Positions 1 through 7,283 of a stretch of DNA of 64,000 nt are shown here, piece by piece (within the stretch, counting starts at the first letter, position 1; each line of letters starts with the position of its first letter). The position numbers were made by a program, and so were the translations under genes. Origin of the DNA: Shewanella phaeophyticola (GTDB taxonomy: Bacteria; Pseudomonadota; Gammaproteobacteria; Enterobacterales; Shewanellaceae); contig NZ_JAODOQ010000001.1 in assembly GCF_025398315.1 (NCBI RefSeq), forward strand, positions 4,698,606-4,762,605. The letters run 5' to 3'. The notes beneath the pieces are model-generated. The model made no database searches, was not told where the DNA came from, and worked only from the letters and a program-made list of their open reading frames with translations.

Positions 1-1006
1 GTGGCCCAACAGCCAACATGTATCGTTTAGGCTGTACCAGCGAAAAGGCCGAAAAAACCTGTCGCCGTTTGTCGTGTGTGTACCCATCTATTTGTGGCCA
101 CTTAGGCACAGATCATAAACACACCATCGATTTATACCGTGCGGCTCGCGATGTGCCAGGTATTAAAAAGGTACTCATTGCTTCGGGTGTGCGTTACGAC
201 TTAGCCATTGAAGACCCTGACTACATCAAAGAGTTGGCTAAGCATCATGTGGGCGGCTATTTAAAAATTGCCCCAGAGCACACCGAAGAAGGCTCTCTCA
301 GTAAAATGATGAAGCCAGGCATGGGCACTTACGACAAGTTTAAAGAACTGTTTGATAAGTTTTCAAAAGAAGCCGGTAAAGAGCAGTTCTTAATCCCATA
401 CTTTATCTCTGCGCATCCTGGCACTACCGATGATGACATGATTAACCTTGCGTTGTGGCTAAAAGGGCAAAAGTTTAAACTTGATCAAGTACAAAACTTT
501 TATCCATCGCCTATGGCTAATGCTACAACCATTTACCATACCGAGCTTAACTCGTTGAAAAACGTTAAACACGACAGTGAGCAGGTGAGCGTGCCTAAAA
601 AAGGTCGCCAACGTAAATTGCATAAGTTTTTATTACGTTATCACGACCCAGCAGGCTGGCCGATGATCCGTGAAGCCTTAGTTGCTATGGGTAAAGAGTA
701 TTTAATTGGTAATGGTCCACAACATTTGGTACCGCCAGAAACCCGTAACGAGCAAAATCGAGTGAAATGGGCCAAAAGCCAGCGGCTAAAGGCAAAAATC
801 AAGGTGGCCAAAAAGCCATGACCCGTTTTTCTGCTGACCAATTTGAAGACCGTAAAGGCGCATCAAAAGCTGATAAATCCAAAGCTAAGCCTGCGGGGCA
901 AAAGCCAAAAGCAACGGCAAAAAACAGCGGTCAGCCAGCTAAAGCAACTGGGGCTAAACGACCCGCTAAAACCGGTTGGACTACCAAGTCTAAATACGCT
1001 AAGTAG
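1..1006 (+). CDS. ygiQ: YgiQ-family radical SAM protein, 3' part, frameshifted near its tail
   Basis: The window opens inside this gene; the frame from base 3 reads GPTANMYRLGC and continues through the family's cysteine-rich block (CRRLSCVYPSIC) to LVPPETRNE near base 750. The radical SAM CxxxCxxC motif lies upstream, outside the window. The family binds a 4Fe-4S cluster and SAM; its substrate is unknown. The first frame would stop at 821, but a second frame from about 767 continues with a Lys/Ala-rich tail containing MTRFSADQF, which I recall from Shewanella YgiQ tails, and stops at 1006. A single -1 slip between 749 and 790 joins them; the text AAAAGCCAGC there could come from AAAGGCCCAGC (Lys-Gly-Pro). 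I treat it as one gene with a probable sequence error. Confidence 0.88.
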
Positions 1007-1032
1007 TCAGTTAACTATATATCGCGTTAACC

Positions 1033-1060
1033 ACTAAACCCGCATTTATGCGGGTTTAGT
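1033..1060. terminator. Hairpin terminator downstream of ygiQ
   Basis: Perfect 12-bp inverted repeat ACTAAACCCGCA / TGCGGGTTTAGT with a TTTA loop, 27 bases after the ygiQ stop codon. The T run on the plus side is weak (TTATCT), so termination efficiency is uncertain. Confidence 0.7.
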
Positions 1061-1074
1061 TTATCTGTAGCCTC

Positions 1075-1236
1075 ATACCAATCAGCACAAGAATGTGATC
1101 ATTCTTATTGGTTAAAACCACTTATAACGTCGTTAGACATTTTGAAGTTAGAACAACTCGCTCGCTGCAATTTCTGCCTTATTCTAAGCGATTTTTCCTA
1201 CGCAATCTCTGAACACTTATTTATCCTGATTGGTAT
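1075..1236. mobile_element. Miniature inverted-repeat element, 162 bp
   Basis: Bounded by 11-bp perfect terminal inverted repeats ATACCAATCAG (1075-1085) and CTGATTGGTAT (1226-1236). It contains no plausible gene. The left end extends as CACAAGAATGTGATCATTC and the right end as CACTTATTTATC. Both end types recur fused together at 43132-43178, in inverted orientation, and a solo ATACCAATCAG end occurs at 7072-7082. It sits between the ygiQ terminator and the next gene. No clear target duplication was seen. Confidence 0.7.
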
Positions 1237-1297
1237 CACTTCGCAAAGCATGTACTCTGTGTGCAATAAAAATATCAATAAGCAAGGGATCAGCAAT

Positions 1298-1900
1298 ATG
1301 ACTAGAACGAGTACATTACGTGGTTACTTCATTAGCGCATTAGTCTGTAGCGCAGCATTAATCTCCGCCCCAAGTAACGCCGCGAACTCAGTGCAACATC
1401 AACAATTTTTTGAGTCGATAGCCAAGCTTTGCGGCCAGGCGTTTGCTGGTAAAATCACTGCTGGTGGCAGTGAAGATGATGGATTTAGTGGTAAAGCACT
1501 GATTATGCATGTACGCGAATGCAGCGACACTCAATTAAAAGTACCATTTCATGTCGGTGACGATCACTCACGCACCTGGGTTATCACCCAAACTGACACA
1601 GGCTTACGCTTAAAACACGATCATCGCCACAAAGACGGCTCTGAAGATAAAGTTACCATGTACGGTGGCGACACCCGCGATGTGGGTACCGCCAACATGC
1701 AATCGTTTCCAGTTGATGATGAATCCATCGTTAACTTTAAACAAAATGGCCTAGATCAGTCGGTTACCAATGTGTGGCAGATGATGATTGAAGCGCATAC
1801 TTTTACGTATCGCTTAACACGTGAGAATCGCGATTTTAAGGTGGAGTTTGATTTAACCAAACCAGTTGCATTACCACCTGTGCCATGGGGGCATGAGTAA
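1298..1900 (+). CDS. Hypothetical secreted protein
   Basis: Predicted 200-residue protein with a clear Sec signal peptide: MTRTSTLRGYF, then a hydrophobic stretch, cleaved around APSNAA. The start at 1298 is preferred over an in-frame TTG at 1142 because it has AAGGGA eight bases upstream and begins at the signal peptide; the region 1142-1236 belongs to the MITE. The mature part has two cysteines (LCGQAF and RECSDT) that could form a disulfide, and an acidic/His-rich central part (DHRHKDGSEDK). I recognise no named domain. It stands alone between terminators and repeats; a periplasmic location is inferred from the signal peptide only. Confidence 0.75.
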   Translation: MTRTSTLRGYFISALVCSAALISAPSNAANSVQHQQFFESIAKLCGQAFAGKITAGGSEDDGFSGKALIMHVRECSDTQLKVPFHVGDDHSRTWVITQTDTGLRLKHDHRHKDGSEDKVTMYGGDTRDVGTANMQSFPVDDESIVNFKQNGLDQSVTNVWQMMIEAHTFTYRLTRENRDFKVEFDLTKPVALPPVPWGHE

Positions 1901-2409
1901 TTTGTCGCTGAACCCATACTCTGCTTCCAGCGACATAATTGATTTAAGCATACTTTGCTTGCAGCGACAGTAACCACCATTAGATATGTTTTCCCGGCAA
2001 TGCTTTTGAGCCGGGATCCAGGTGTTTGCTTTGTACTTTTGTACCTATGGCCTGCGGCCACTAACGTCGTGGCGCCTCGCTCATTTTTACACTTTAATCA
2101 GTAACTGGCTTACAAATGTCGGATAAATATCCAGTTTCTGCCATCATTTTCCCCTTTATGTTACCTATACTGTGTTTATATACAGTTATAATGGGTTTTG
2201 ACGTGTTTTCAAGCTAAATCGGCTAATAAGTAAACTAAAGTCGTACGACAAATAGTTTGTTTATTTCGTAGTGCATTGAAATAAATGTGCTTTTAATCTT
2301 TGACGAATATTAAGTCCACTTTTAACGTGCAAGCTCGCTTTTATGTGTCAGTGGCGTTAAATAAAACTGCTTTACAACAATAAGATAGTAAATGTAGGAT
2401 GTTAATAAT
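1901..2409. other. Intergenic region with short repeats, no gene
   Basis: A 21-base direct repeat of the type CATACTYTGCTTSCAGCGACA occurs at 1915-1935 and 1949-1969 with two mismatches; the first copy also pairs with TGTCGCTG at 1903-1910. A hairpin CCCGGC/GCCGGG lies at 1993-2015 in a context resembling REP-type intergenic sequence. From about 2100 the sequence is AT-rich with no credible reading frame. GCGTTAAAT at about 2353-2360 resembles the end of an integron attC site, but I found no matching partner. Confidence 0.5.
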
Positions 2410-2464
2410 CAATAACTTAAAGGGCGACTTTAATTTTCATTTGCCCTTCAATAAGCTGTTAAGC
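2410..2464 (+). other. Candidate upstream attC-like site (weak left end)
   Basis: Ends in GTTAAGC (2458-2464), which fits the attC right-end consensus GTTRRRY and is the reverse complement of GCTTAAC at the start of the next attC (3838-3844), as expected for one cassette. Inside is a stem AAGGGC/GCCCTT (2420-2425 with 2443-2448). The left box reads CAATAAC and fits poorly, so this may be a degenerate attC or another insertion point. Confidence 0.4.
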
Positions 2465-2484
2465 AATAGAATGGAAACCGTGCA

Positions 2485-3843
2485 TTGATCGAAGAAGATT
2501 ACAAAAATGGTTGGAGACAGCATTTTCCAACATACAACTTTCATGATCGAGACATCGCTCTAGAAGAGTATAAGGTTGCCGCTAAAAATCTTGAATCTGA
2601 AGAGAGGGTCTTTCTTAATGCCTCCAATGTGACGTTAGTCGCGTCTGCCGCTTTAGGTTCTTTGCTGGTTGGATCGTCAAACCAACTTATCTCAGTCTTC
2701 AACGATATTATTCCTCCTTATATAATATCTCTTATTCTTTTATCTATAATCATTGGGTTTTCTTTTATAAGCCTTAAATATTTTGCAGACAGACAAAGAG
2801 CTATAGTTTTTGCTGGTCGAAAAGTAATTATTTTGAGAAGAATGCTAGGTCTAAGTTATGGGCAAGTACAGCTACTTCTGCCTAACTGGAGAGTTGAAGG
2901 CGCTGATCAACCGCTTGCTTTAAAACTATTTCCAGGGTGGCTTACATATGCAGCTTATCCTTTCTGGATTATCTCAATTATATCTAGCTCAGTTGTTTTG
3001 TTTTTATGCGCATATTTTGTAAAACAAAATCCAGATGTAATGCCTCATGAATTATACCTCTCATCTATTTTATCCATGGGACTAGCTTGGTTTGTTGCTT
3101 CAATGTTGATTTTTAGAGTTTCTCTGCTCGATACTCATGAGACATCAAGGCTTATTTTCTACAAACAATTATCAAGAATTATTGGCTTACCATTAACACA
3201 AAATATTGAGTATATTATTTATCGTGCAAAACTAGCCTGTTATGAAACTGATAGGATCAAAGTAACGACAAGAAATATAAAGAAATTTCTAGTTTTTATT
3301 GAAGATAAAGACTTTTATTCTCATTCCGGTATTAGTTACAAGTCCCTAGCAAGAATTATATTAGGTTTAATGAAAATCAAACCTAAATCTGGCGGATCGA
3401 CGATAGTACAACAGTTAACTCGAACTCTTTTTATTCAAGATTTGAGTAAAACAAAGAGGCGGAAATTAATCGAGCTTGCGCTAGCTCCATGGATTACAAG
3501 TATTTTTCCAAAGGAAACAATTTTGGAAATCTACATTTCATCAGTACGCTTTGAGCGTGGGTGCTTTGGTGTGGTTGAAGCTATGGAGTATTTTTGGAAA
3601 GAGCCAGTAAAGAATGCAACCAATGCACAGGCTTTTTTCCTTATTGAGCGGGTTAGTAATATAAGATCAAGGCTGCTTGTTAATAAAATAATAGAAACTG
3701 CAAGATCAGCAAGAGATCAAGGGATAATGGATCGCAGTGATTTAAAGTCACTAATCAATCTGTATACAGAAGCTGTTCAAAATAAAAAAATAATTGCTAC
3801 TGAAGCAGATTTACTAAAGTTGGTAAAGGGAATAAATGCTTAA
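2485..3843 (+). CDS. Membrane protein with C-terminal GT51 transglycosylase-like domain, in an integron-type cassette
   Basis: Predicted 452 residues starting at TTG 2485, the only start codon after the in-frame stop at 2467. Four probable membrane segments lie at about 47-67, 76-97, 152-178 and 191-212. From about 265 to 400 the sequence carries the GT51 peptidoglycan glycosyltransferase motifs: IEDKDFYSHSGI (catalytic-type Glu 273), GGSTIVQQLTRTLF, KRRKLIE (Glu 330), KETILEIYIS, and GVVEAMEYFW. Ordinary monofunctional GT51 enzymes have one N-terminal membrane helix and no such four-helix module, and no transpeptidase domain follows here. Its base composition is more AT-rich than its neighbours. 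Stop codon and attC overlap, typical of a gene cassette. Glycan-strand polymerisation is inferred from motifs; the real role is unknown. Confidence 0.75.
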   Translation: MIEEDYKNGWRQHFPTYNFHDRDIALEEYKVAAKNLESEERVFLNASNVTLVASAALGSLLVGSSNQLISVFNDIIPPYIISLILLSIIIGFSFISLKYFADRQRAIVFAGRKVIILRRMLGLSYGQVQLLLPNWRVEGADQPLALKLFPGWLTYAAYPFWIISIISSSVVLFLCAYFVKQNPDVMPHELYLSSILSMGLAWFVASMLIFRVSLLDTHETSRLIFYKQLSRIIGLPLTQNIEYIIYRAKLACYETDRIKVTTRNIKKFLVFIEDKDFYSHSGISYKSLARIILGLMKIKPKSGGSTIVQQLTRTLFIQDLSKTKRRKLIELALAPWITSIFPKETILEIYISSVRFERGCFGVVEAMEYFWKEPVKNATNAQAFFLIERVSNIRSRLLVNKIIETARSARDQGIMDRSDLKSLINLYTEAVQNKKIIATEADLLKLVKGINA

Positions 3844-3939
3844 CAAACAGCAGCAGTGGACTCGTCAAACTGTCACTCGTTTTGCAAAAATCAGCAAAAC
3901 AAGCACCAGCTTAACTCGCCTCTGTGCTGGGCGTTATAT
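3838..3939 (+). other. Integron attC-like recombination site 1
   Basis: Begins GCTTAAC (3838-3844), the exact reverse complement of GTTAAGC at the cassette start (2458-2464), and ends GGGCGTTATAT (about 3929-3939), a typical attC end. Imperfect arms CAGCAGCAG near the left and CTGTGCTGG near the right can pair. Length is about 100 bases. The TAA of the preceding gene lies within the left box. Confidence 0.65.
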
Positions 3940-3953
3940 GCCAAGGAGAAGTC

Positions 3954-4202
3954 GTGGTCGGCGATAAAGGTCAAATCCAAACAACTAAAGCTTTAGCAAA
4001 ATTTTGCGCTGAACATCATTGTCCGCCCGGTTGGGTTTCTCGTTTAAATGAAATTGCTGAGTTGCTTGAGCGAGACGATAAGAAAATAGTTTTATCTCGT
4101 CTAAAAATGTTTAAAGGTGGCGGTATGGGCTCATTTCTCGATATTTGGCCTGAGGTTGCATTTGAACATGAAACTCCAGAGTATATTGAAGTTATTTGGT
4201 GA
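3954..4202 (+). CDS. Small cassette-encoded protein of unknown function
   Basis: Predicted 82 residues from GTG 3954, chosen because AAGGAGA lies five bases upstream (3943-3949); an in-frame GTG at 3924 would overlap the attC site. The protein is soluble, with CPPGWVSRLNEIAELLE and a Gly-rich block GGGMGSFLDIW. The last block resembles, from memory and unverified, the small DUF6966-type family. It fills a cassette whose start GTTATATGCC (3933) is exactly complementary to GGCATATAAC (4246-4255) after the gene. Function unknown; such cassette genes are often adaptive. Confidence 0.65.
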   Translation: MVGDKGQIQTTKALAKFCAEHHCPPGWVSRLNEIAELLERDDKKIVLSRLKMFKGGGMGSFLDIWPEVAFEHETPEYIEVIW

Positions 4203-4248
4203 GCCTTAATCGGTCACTGGCGAAGCCAAATGGATCGTCTGTAAAGGC

Positions 4249-4304
4249 ATATAACAAATAAGGATAGGCCGCGCGAAGCCGCGTCCTTATCCCAAGTGTT
4301 GAAC
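4249..4304 (+). other. Integron attC-like recombination site 2
   Basis: Left box ATATAAC (4249-4255) matches the reverse complement of this cassette's own start GTTATAT (3933-3939). A stem ATAAGGA/TCCTTAT encloses a GC-rich centre, and the right box is GTTGAAC (4298-4304), fitting GTTRRRY. Length 56 bases, within the short end of the attC range. Confidence 0.65.
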
Positions 4305-4618
4305 AAGCCCGAATACGTGAGATGTGACTCTTTATTATGTAATTAACAGCTCGAGAAAACGCGCTGTTTGATGTGATTGTTAGCTAGCTACTTTTCAGTA
4401 GACAGCCTGTTCCCTTAGCCTCCTTGCTAATTAGTTAACTCGCTATATTTCAGTATCTTAAATTAACCCTCCACGGTATTCAGTTAAACCATTATCCTTA
4501 TTATCATTTTCAACTTAAGTTCAGGGTATTAAGTTTGTCGGTCGTTTCACTATGCCCATAAAGCGCATTGGTTGCTGACAACAGGGGCAACGGCGCGTTG
4601 CTAATCTGCGCTTTATCT
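4305..4618. other. Intergenic region, end of cassette array, no gene seen
   Basis: No reading frame with a credible start. If GTTGAAC at 4298 is a true cassette junction, a gene-less third cassette or the chromosomal flank begins here; TTTCAAC at 4507-4513 is the only near match to the expected left box GTTCAAC, and it is weak. A small inverted repeat AACAGC/GCTGTT lies near 4343-4368. Confidence 0.4.
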
Positions 4619-4664
4619 CGAATATTTACATGGCCACCCATCGAATATTTACATGGCCACCCAT
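4619..4664. repeat. Two 23-bp tandem repeats upstream of the transposase
   Basis: CGAATATTTACATGGCCACCCAT is repeated exactly at 4619-4641 and 4642-4664 (given here as a 23-base unit beginning CGAATATTTAC and ending GCCACCCAT). GCCACCCAT is the reverse complement of ATGGGTGGC in the repeats downstream of the same gene, so these probably mark one end of the element. Confidence 0.75.
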
Positions 4665-4729
4665 AATAGTTGGCGAAATAATGAACGCTGAACTACGCTT
4701 TATTTACCCTTTCCAAACGGTAATTAAAG

Positions 4730-5707
4730 ATGGCCAGACCAAGACAGACAATCGTTAGCCTGGAAGATACACCTTACTACCACTGCTGTTCTCGTGTGGT
4801 GCGTAAGGCATTCTTGTGCGGCATTGATAATTCGACAGGTGAGAACTTTGAGCATCGGCGCGAGTGGGTCGACTCCCGGATTCTAGAATTAGCAACTATT
4901 TTTGCCATTGATATCTGTGCTTATGCCGTGATGAGCAATCATTTACATGTGGTTATAAAAGTTGATGCTGACAAAGCAAAAAAGTGGTCAGATAAAGAAG
5001 TGCTCATTCAATGGCACAAGGGCTTTAAAGGTACGTTACTCACGCACAAGTTCCTAAAAGAGGAAGACCTTAACCAGTTTGAACTTCAAACGGTTAATGA
5101 ATGCATTACCGAATACCGTAAGCGCTTAATTGATATCAGTTGGTTCATGCGCTCACTTAGTGAGCCCATCGCCAGAATGGCCAACAAAGAAGATAAGTGC
5201 ACAGGTCGCTTTTGGGAAGGACGCTTTAAGTCTCAAGCATTGCTTGATGAAGCCGCGGTATTAGCCTGTATGGCTTATGTGGATTTAAACCCAGTCAGAG
5301 CCAAAATGGCAACAACTCCAGAAACCTCATATTACACCAGTATTCAAAGACGTATCAATTCAGCGATGAAAGGCGAGCAACCACCAGAGCTATTACCGTT
5401 TGTGGGTAATGAGCGACTCAATTTGCCTAACGGGCTTATGTTCAGCGTGAAAGACTACATAGTATTGGTTGAAGATACCGGTCGTATCATTCGAGAAGAT
5501 AAGCGCGGCGCCATTAGCTCAAGCAGCCAGGACATACTGAATAGACTCAACATCCCCGCGGAAAATTGGCTTAAAATCACCACTGAATTTGGTGCATTAT
5601 TTAAAGGTGCTGTAGGTGCACTACCTGCCTTAACTGAATACTGTGAGCATTTAGACCGAAAACGACGACAAGGCGCTGCAAATTGTCAGCGCTGGTTGTG
5701 CGCTTAA
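4730..5707 (+). CDS. Y1-type (IS200-like, REP-associated) transposase
   Basis: Predicted 325 residues beginning MARPRQTIV. The N-terminal part has the Y1 transposase pattern: YYHCCSRVV near the start, then AYAVMSNHLHVVIKVD near residues 60-80, which provides the HUH metal-binding motif (HLH), followed by the catalytic-tyrosine region with GRFWEGRFKSQ and ACMAYVDLNPVRA. This HUH single-strand transposase family moves IS200/IS605 elements or REP sequences. The gene is intact. It is bracketed by short repeats sharing GCCACCCAT/ATGGGTGGC in opposite orientation, so it is probably still able to recognise ends, though activity is not shown. Confidence 0.85.
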   Translation: MARPRQTIVSLEDTPYYHCCSRVVRKAFLCGIDNSTGENFEHRREWVDSRILELATIFAIDICAYAVMSNHLHVVIKVDADKAKKWSDKEVLIQWHKGFKGTLLTHKFLKEEDLNQFELQTVNECITEYRKRLIDISWFMRSLSEPIARMANKEDKCTGRFWEGRFKSQALLDEAAVLACMAYVDLNPVRAKMATTPETSYYTSIQRRINSAMKGEQPPELLPFVGNERLNLPNGLMFSVKDYIVLVEDTGRIIREDKRGAISSSSQDILNRLNIPAENWLKITTEFGALFKGAVGALPALTEYCEHLDRKRRQGAANCQRWLCA

Positions 5708-5900
5708 GTCATCATCCCCAATCAAATTACAATTCTTCTAACACTTGATAGCTATCAAGTTTTTCTGCTATGCCGAATTTCTTAGATGACCATAAATCAC
5801 TCATTTAACGATAATGTTTTAGCCATATCGATAAAAATTGATGAGTTGATCACATAGATCGTAACCCTCGCCAAAGTCATAAAAAAGAGTTAAGTTACTT

Positions 5901-5999
5901 TTATAAATCATGGGTGGCTTCTTTTTCTTCTATTTATAAATCATGGGTGGCTTCTTTTTCTTCTATTTATAAATCATGGGTGGCTTCTTTTTCTTCTAC
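5901..5999. repeat. Three 33-bp tandem repeats downstream of the transposase
   Basis: Units at 5901-5933, 5934-5966 and 5967-5999 are identical except for the final base. Each begins TTATAAATCATGGGTGGC and ends in a pyrimidine tract TTCTTTTTCTTCTA. There are no spacers between units, so this is not a CRISPR array. The ATGGGTGGC core is inverted relative to the repeats upstream of the transposase gene. Confidence 0.85.
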
Positions 6000-6117
6000 G
6001 AGTAAAGAATAAAAATATTAACGCTTCAAATGGGGTGTTCATTCCATCACATTGACTATCTTGTTTACTCGATCTACCTGATGTACTGTCTAGAAAAGTG
6101 TTGGTGGATGGGAAATC

Positions 6118-6717
6118 ATGAAAGTGTTAGTTGATGGTGAGAGTTATCTAGATATTTTGTTTGAAAAACATCTTGGCTCGCATAAACACTTTAATCATAT
6201 CGAATTTGAGGACTGTCAGTTTGTAGACTGTAATTTCTCCGAAACTCAGTTCAAAAATTGTAAATTCCTTAATTGTATATTTGAACGATGTAATTTCAGC
6301 TTGGTTGACCTTTCTAATTCAAAGCTGTTTGAAGTTAGGTTTCAAGATAGCAAATTAATCGGTGTTGATTGGGCGAAAGCTGAATGGGCTATATACCACT
6401 TAGATTTTGAACTTAACTTTACGCGTTGTATTTTGAATGACTCATCATTTTTTGGGCTTAAATTGCACGAGTTAGTTTTGGATGAATGTAAGTTACATGA
6501 TGTTGACTTTCGCGAGGGTGACTTTACAAATTCATCAATGACTTATTGTAACTTTAGGCATAGTTTATTTATGAGAACAAATTTACAAGGGGTCGATTTC
6601 AGTGACTCAGAAGAATACGTTATTGACGTGTTTGAAAATAATGTGAAAAAGGCACGATTTTCAAGGAGCGAAGCACTGAGTCTATTGGAAAGTTTAGGTG
6701 TTGAACTCGTTGACTGA
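6118..6717 (+). CDS. Pentapeptide-repeat protein, Qnr-like fold expected
   Basis: Predicted 199 residues dominated by A(D/N)LXX-type five-residue repeats, for example FEDCQFVDCNFSETQFKNC and NFRHSLFMRTNLQGVDFSD, which form a right-handed quadrilateral beta helix. The C terminus KKARFSRSEALSLLESLGVELVD is the usual cap of a stand-alone pentapeptide-repeat family. This family includes DNA-gyrase-protecting Qnr and MfpA proteins, but this sequence is not QnrA and many family members have no known role. The start ATG 6118 lies in an imperfect 20-base duplication (AAAGTGTTGGTGGATGG / AAAGTGTTAGTTGATGG). It is flanked by accessory DNA. Confidence 0.8.
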   Translation: MKVLVDGESYLDILFEKHLGSHKHFNHIEFEDCQFVDCNFSETQFKNCKFLNCIFERCNFSLVDLSNSKLFEVRFQDSKLIGVDWAKAEWAIYHLDFELNFTRCILNDSSFFGLKLHELVLDECKLHDVDFREGDFTNSSMTYCNFRHSLFMRTNLQGVDFSDSEEYVIDVFENNVKKARFSRSEALSLLESLGVELVD

Positions 6718-6815
6718 AAGTCTGACTGACGTTTAAGACGAGTTTCGAATGCTTAGTGGAATTAATATGTCCATCCAGCCCTACAAGGTTGAATAGTCAA
6801 TACTTTACTAGGTGT

Positions 6816-6845
6816 ACGCCTCTAGTATTAGAGGTGCTTCTTATT
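6816..6845 (+). terminator. Probable terminator of the pentapeptide-repeat gene
   Basis: Hairpin GCCTCTA / TAGAGGT with loop GTAT, followed by TTCTTATTTT on the plus strand, about 100 bases after the stop codon. Confidence 0.5.
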
Positions 6846-7152
6846 TTGAATCATGTTGTTTAAATCTTTATGGGATTTTACCCCCTGACACGCAAGAGGT
6901 TACATCGAAGAGAGATAATGACAGGTGTAGATGAGTCAGCGAGTGTCCAAAACAGGGATGTTTTGGTTAAGCCACATGGATGTGCTTGCGGCGTCTCGCT
7001 TAATCATCTGCACGGAGCCTGCGGCAGGCAATAAGTACCAATGAATTTGGGGTTTTAAATAAGTAACCCAATACCAATCAGGTTAGAGTGATCTAGTATG
7101 TAAACTGTTTTTTACAAACAAATTAGCAATATGAATCAACTCACCCAAAACA
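6846..7152. other. Intergenic region with a solo MITE end, no gene
   Basis: No credible coding frame. A small inverted sequence CCACATGGATGTG is followed by GCGGCGTC and GCCTGCGGCAGGC. At 7072-7082 there is ATACCAATCAG, identical to the terminal repeat of the element at 1075-1236, without a partner end nearby, suggesting a decayed copy. Confidence 0.45.
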
Positions 7153-7179
7153 ATTCAGGCTGCCAATGGCAGCCTGAAT
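7153..7179. terminator. Strong hairpin between convergent genes
   Basis: Perfect 12-bp stem ATTCAGGCTGCC / GGCAGCCTGAAT with loop AAT. It lies downstream of the minus-strand SYLF gene and may terminate it; T runs are short on both sides. Confidence 0.55.
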
Positions 7180-7183
7180 GATC

Positions 7184-7241
7184 TATACCCAAACAACCTG
7201 AAGATGCTCTGAAACACGTATCTTCAAGTTGATTGAGTATA
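7184..7241. repeat. 58-base imperfect palindrome, REP-like
   Basis: TATACCCAAACAACCTGAAGAT pairs with ATCTTCAAGTTGATTGAGTATA across a 14-base centre with three or four mismatches (described by its arms at 7184-7205 and 7220-7241). I recall similar TATACCCAAGCAACTTGAAGATGC palindromes between genes in several gammaproteobacteria. Confidence 0.6.
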
Positions 7242-7283
7242 TAAGCTACGAGTAAAACTCGAACTCATTTAAACGCATTTGAA

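Noticed and set aside
1142..1297. Extension of the secreted protein to a TTG at 1142
   Set aside because: The extension lies mostly inside the MITE; the ATG at 1298 has a good ribosome-binding site and starts the signal peptide.
1756..2061. Minus-strand 101-residue open frame
   Set aside because: It overlaps the secreted-protein gene and a repeat-rich intergenic region, and shows no start signal or family features.
5901..5999. Short CRISPR array downstream of the transposase
   Set aside because: Three 33-bp units are directly adjacent with no spacers, and their core is related to the repeats on the other side of the transposase.
6118..6717. Calling the pentapeptide gene qnr
   Set aside because: The fold is shared, but the sequence does not match the QnrA pattern I know, and resistance cannot be inferred from the fold.
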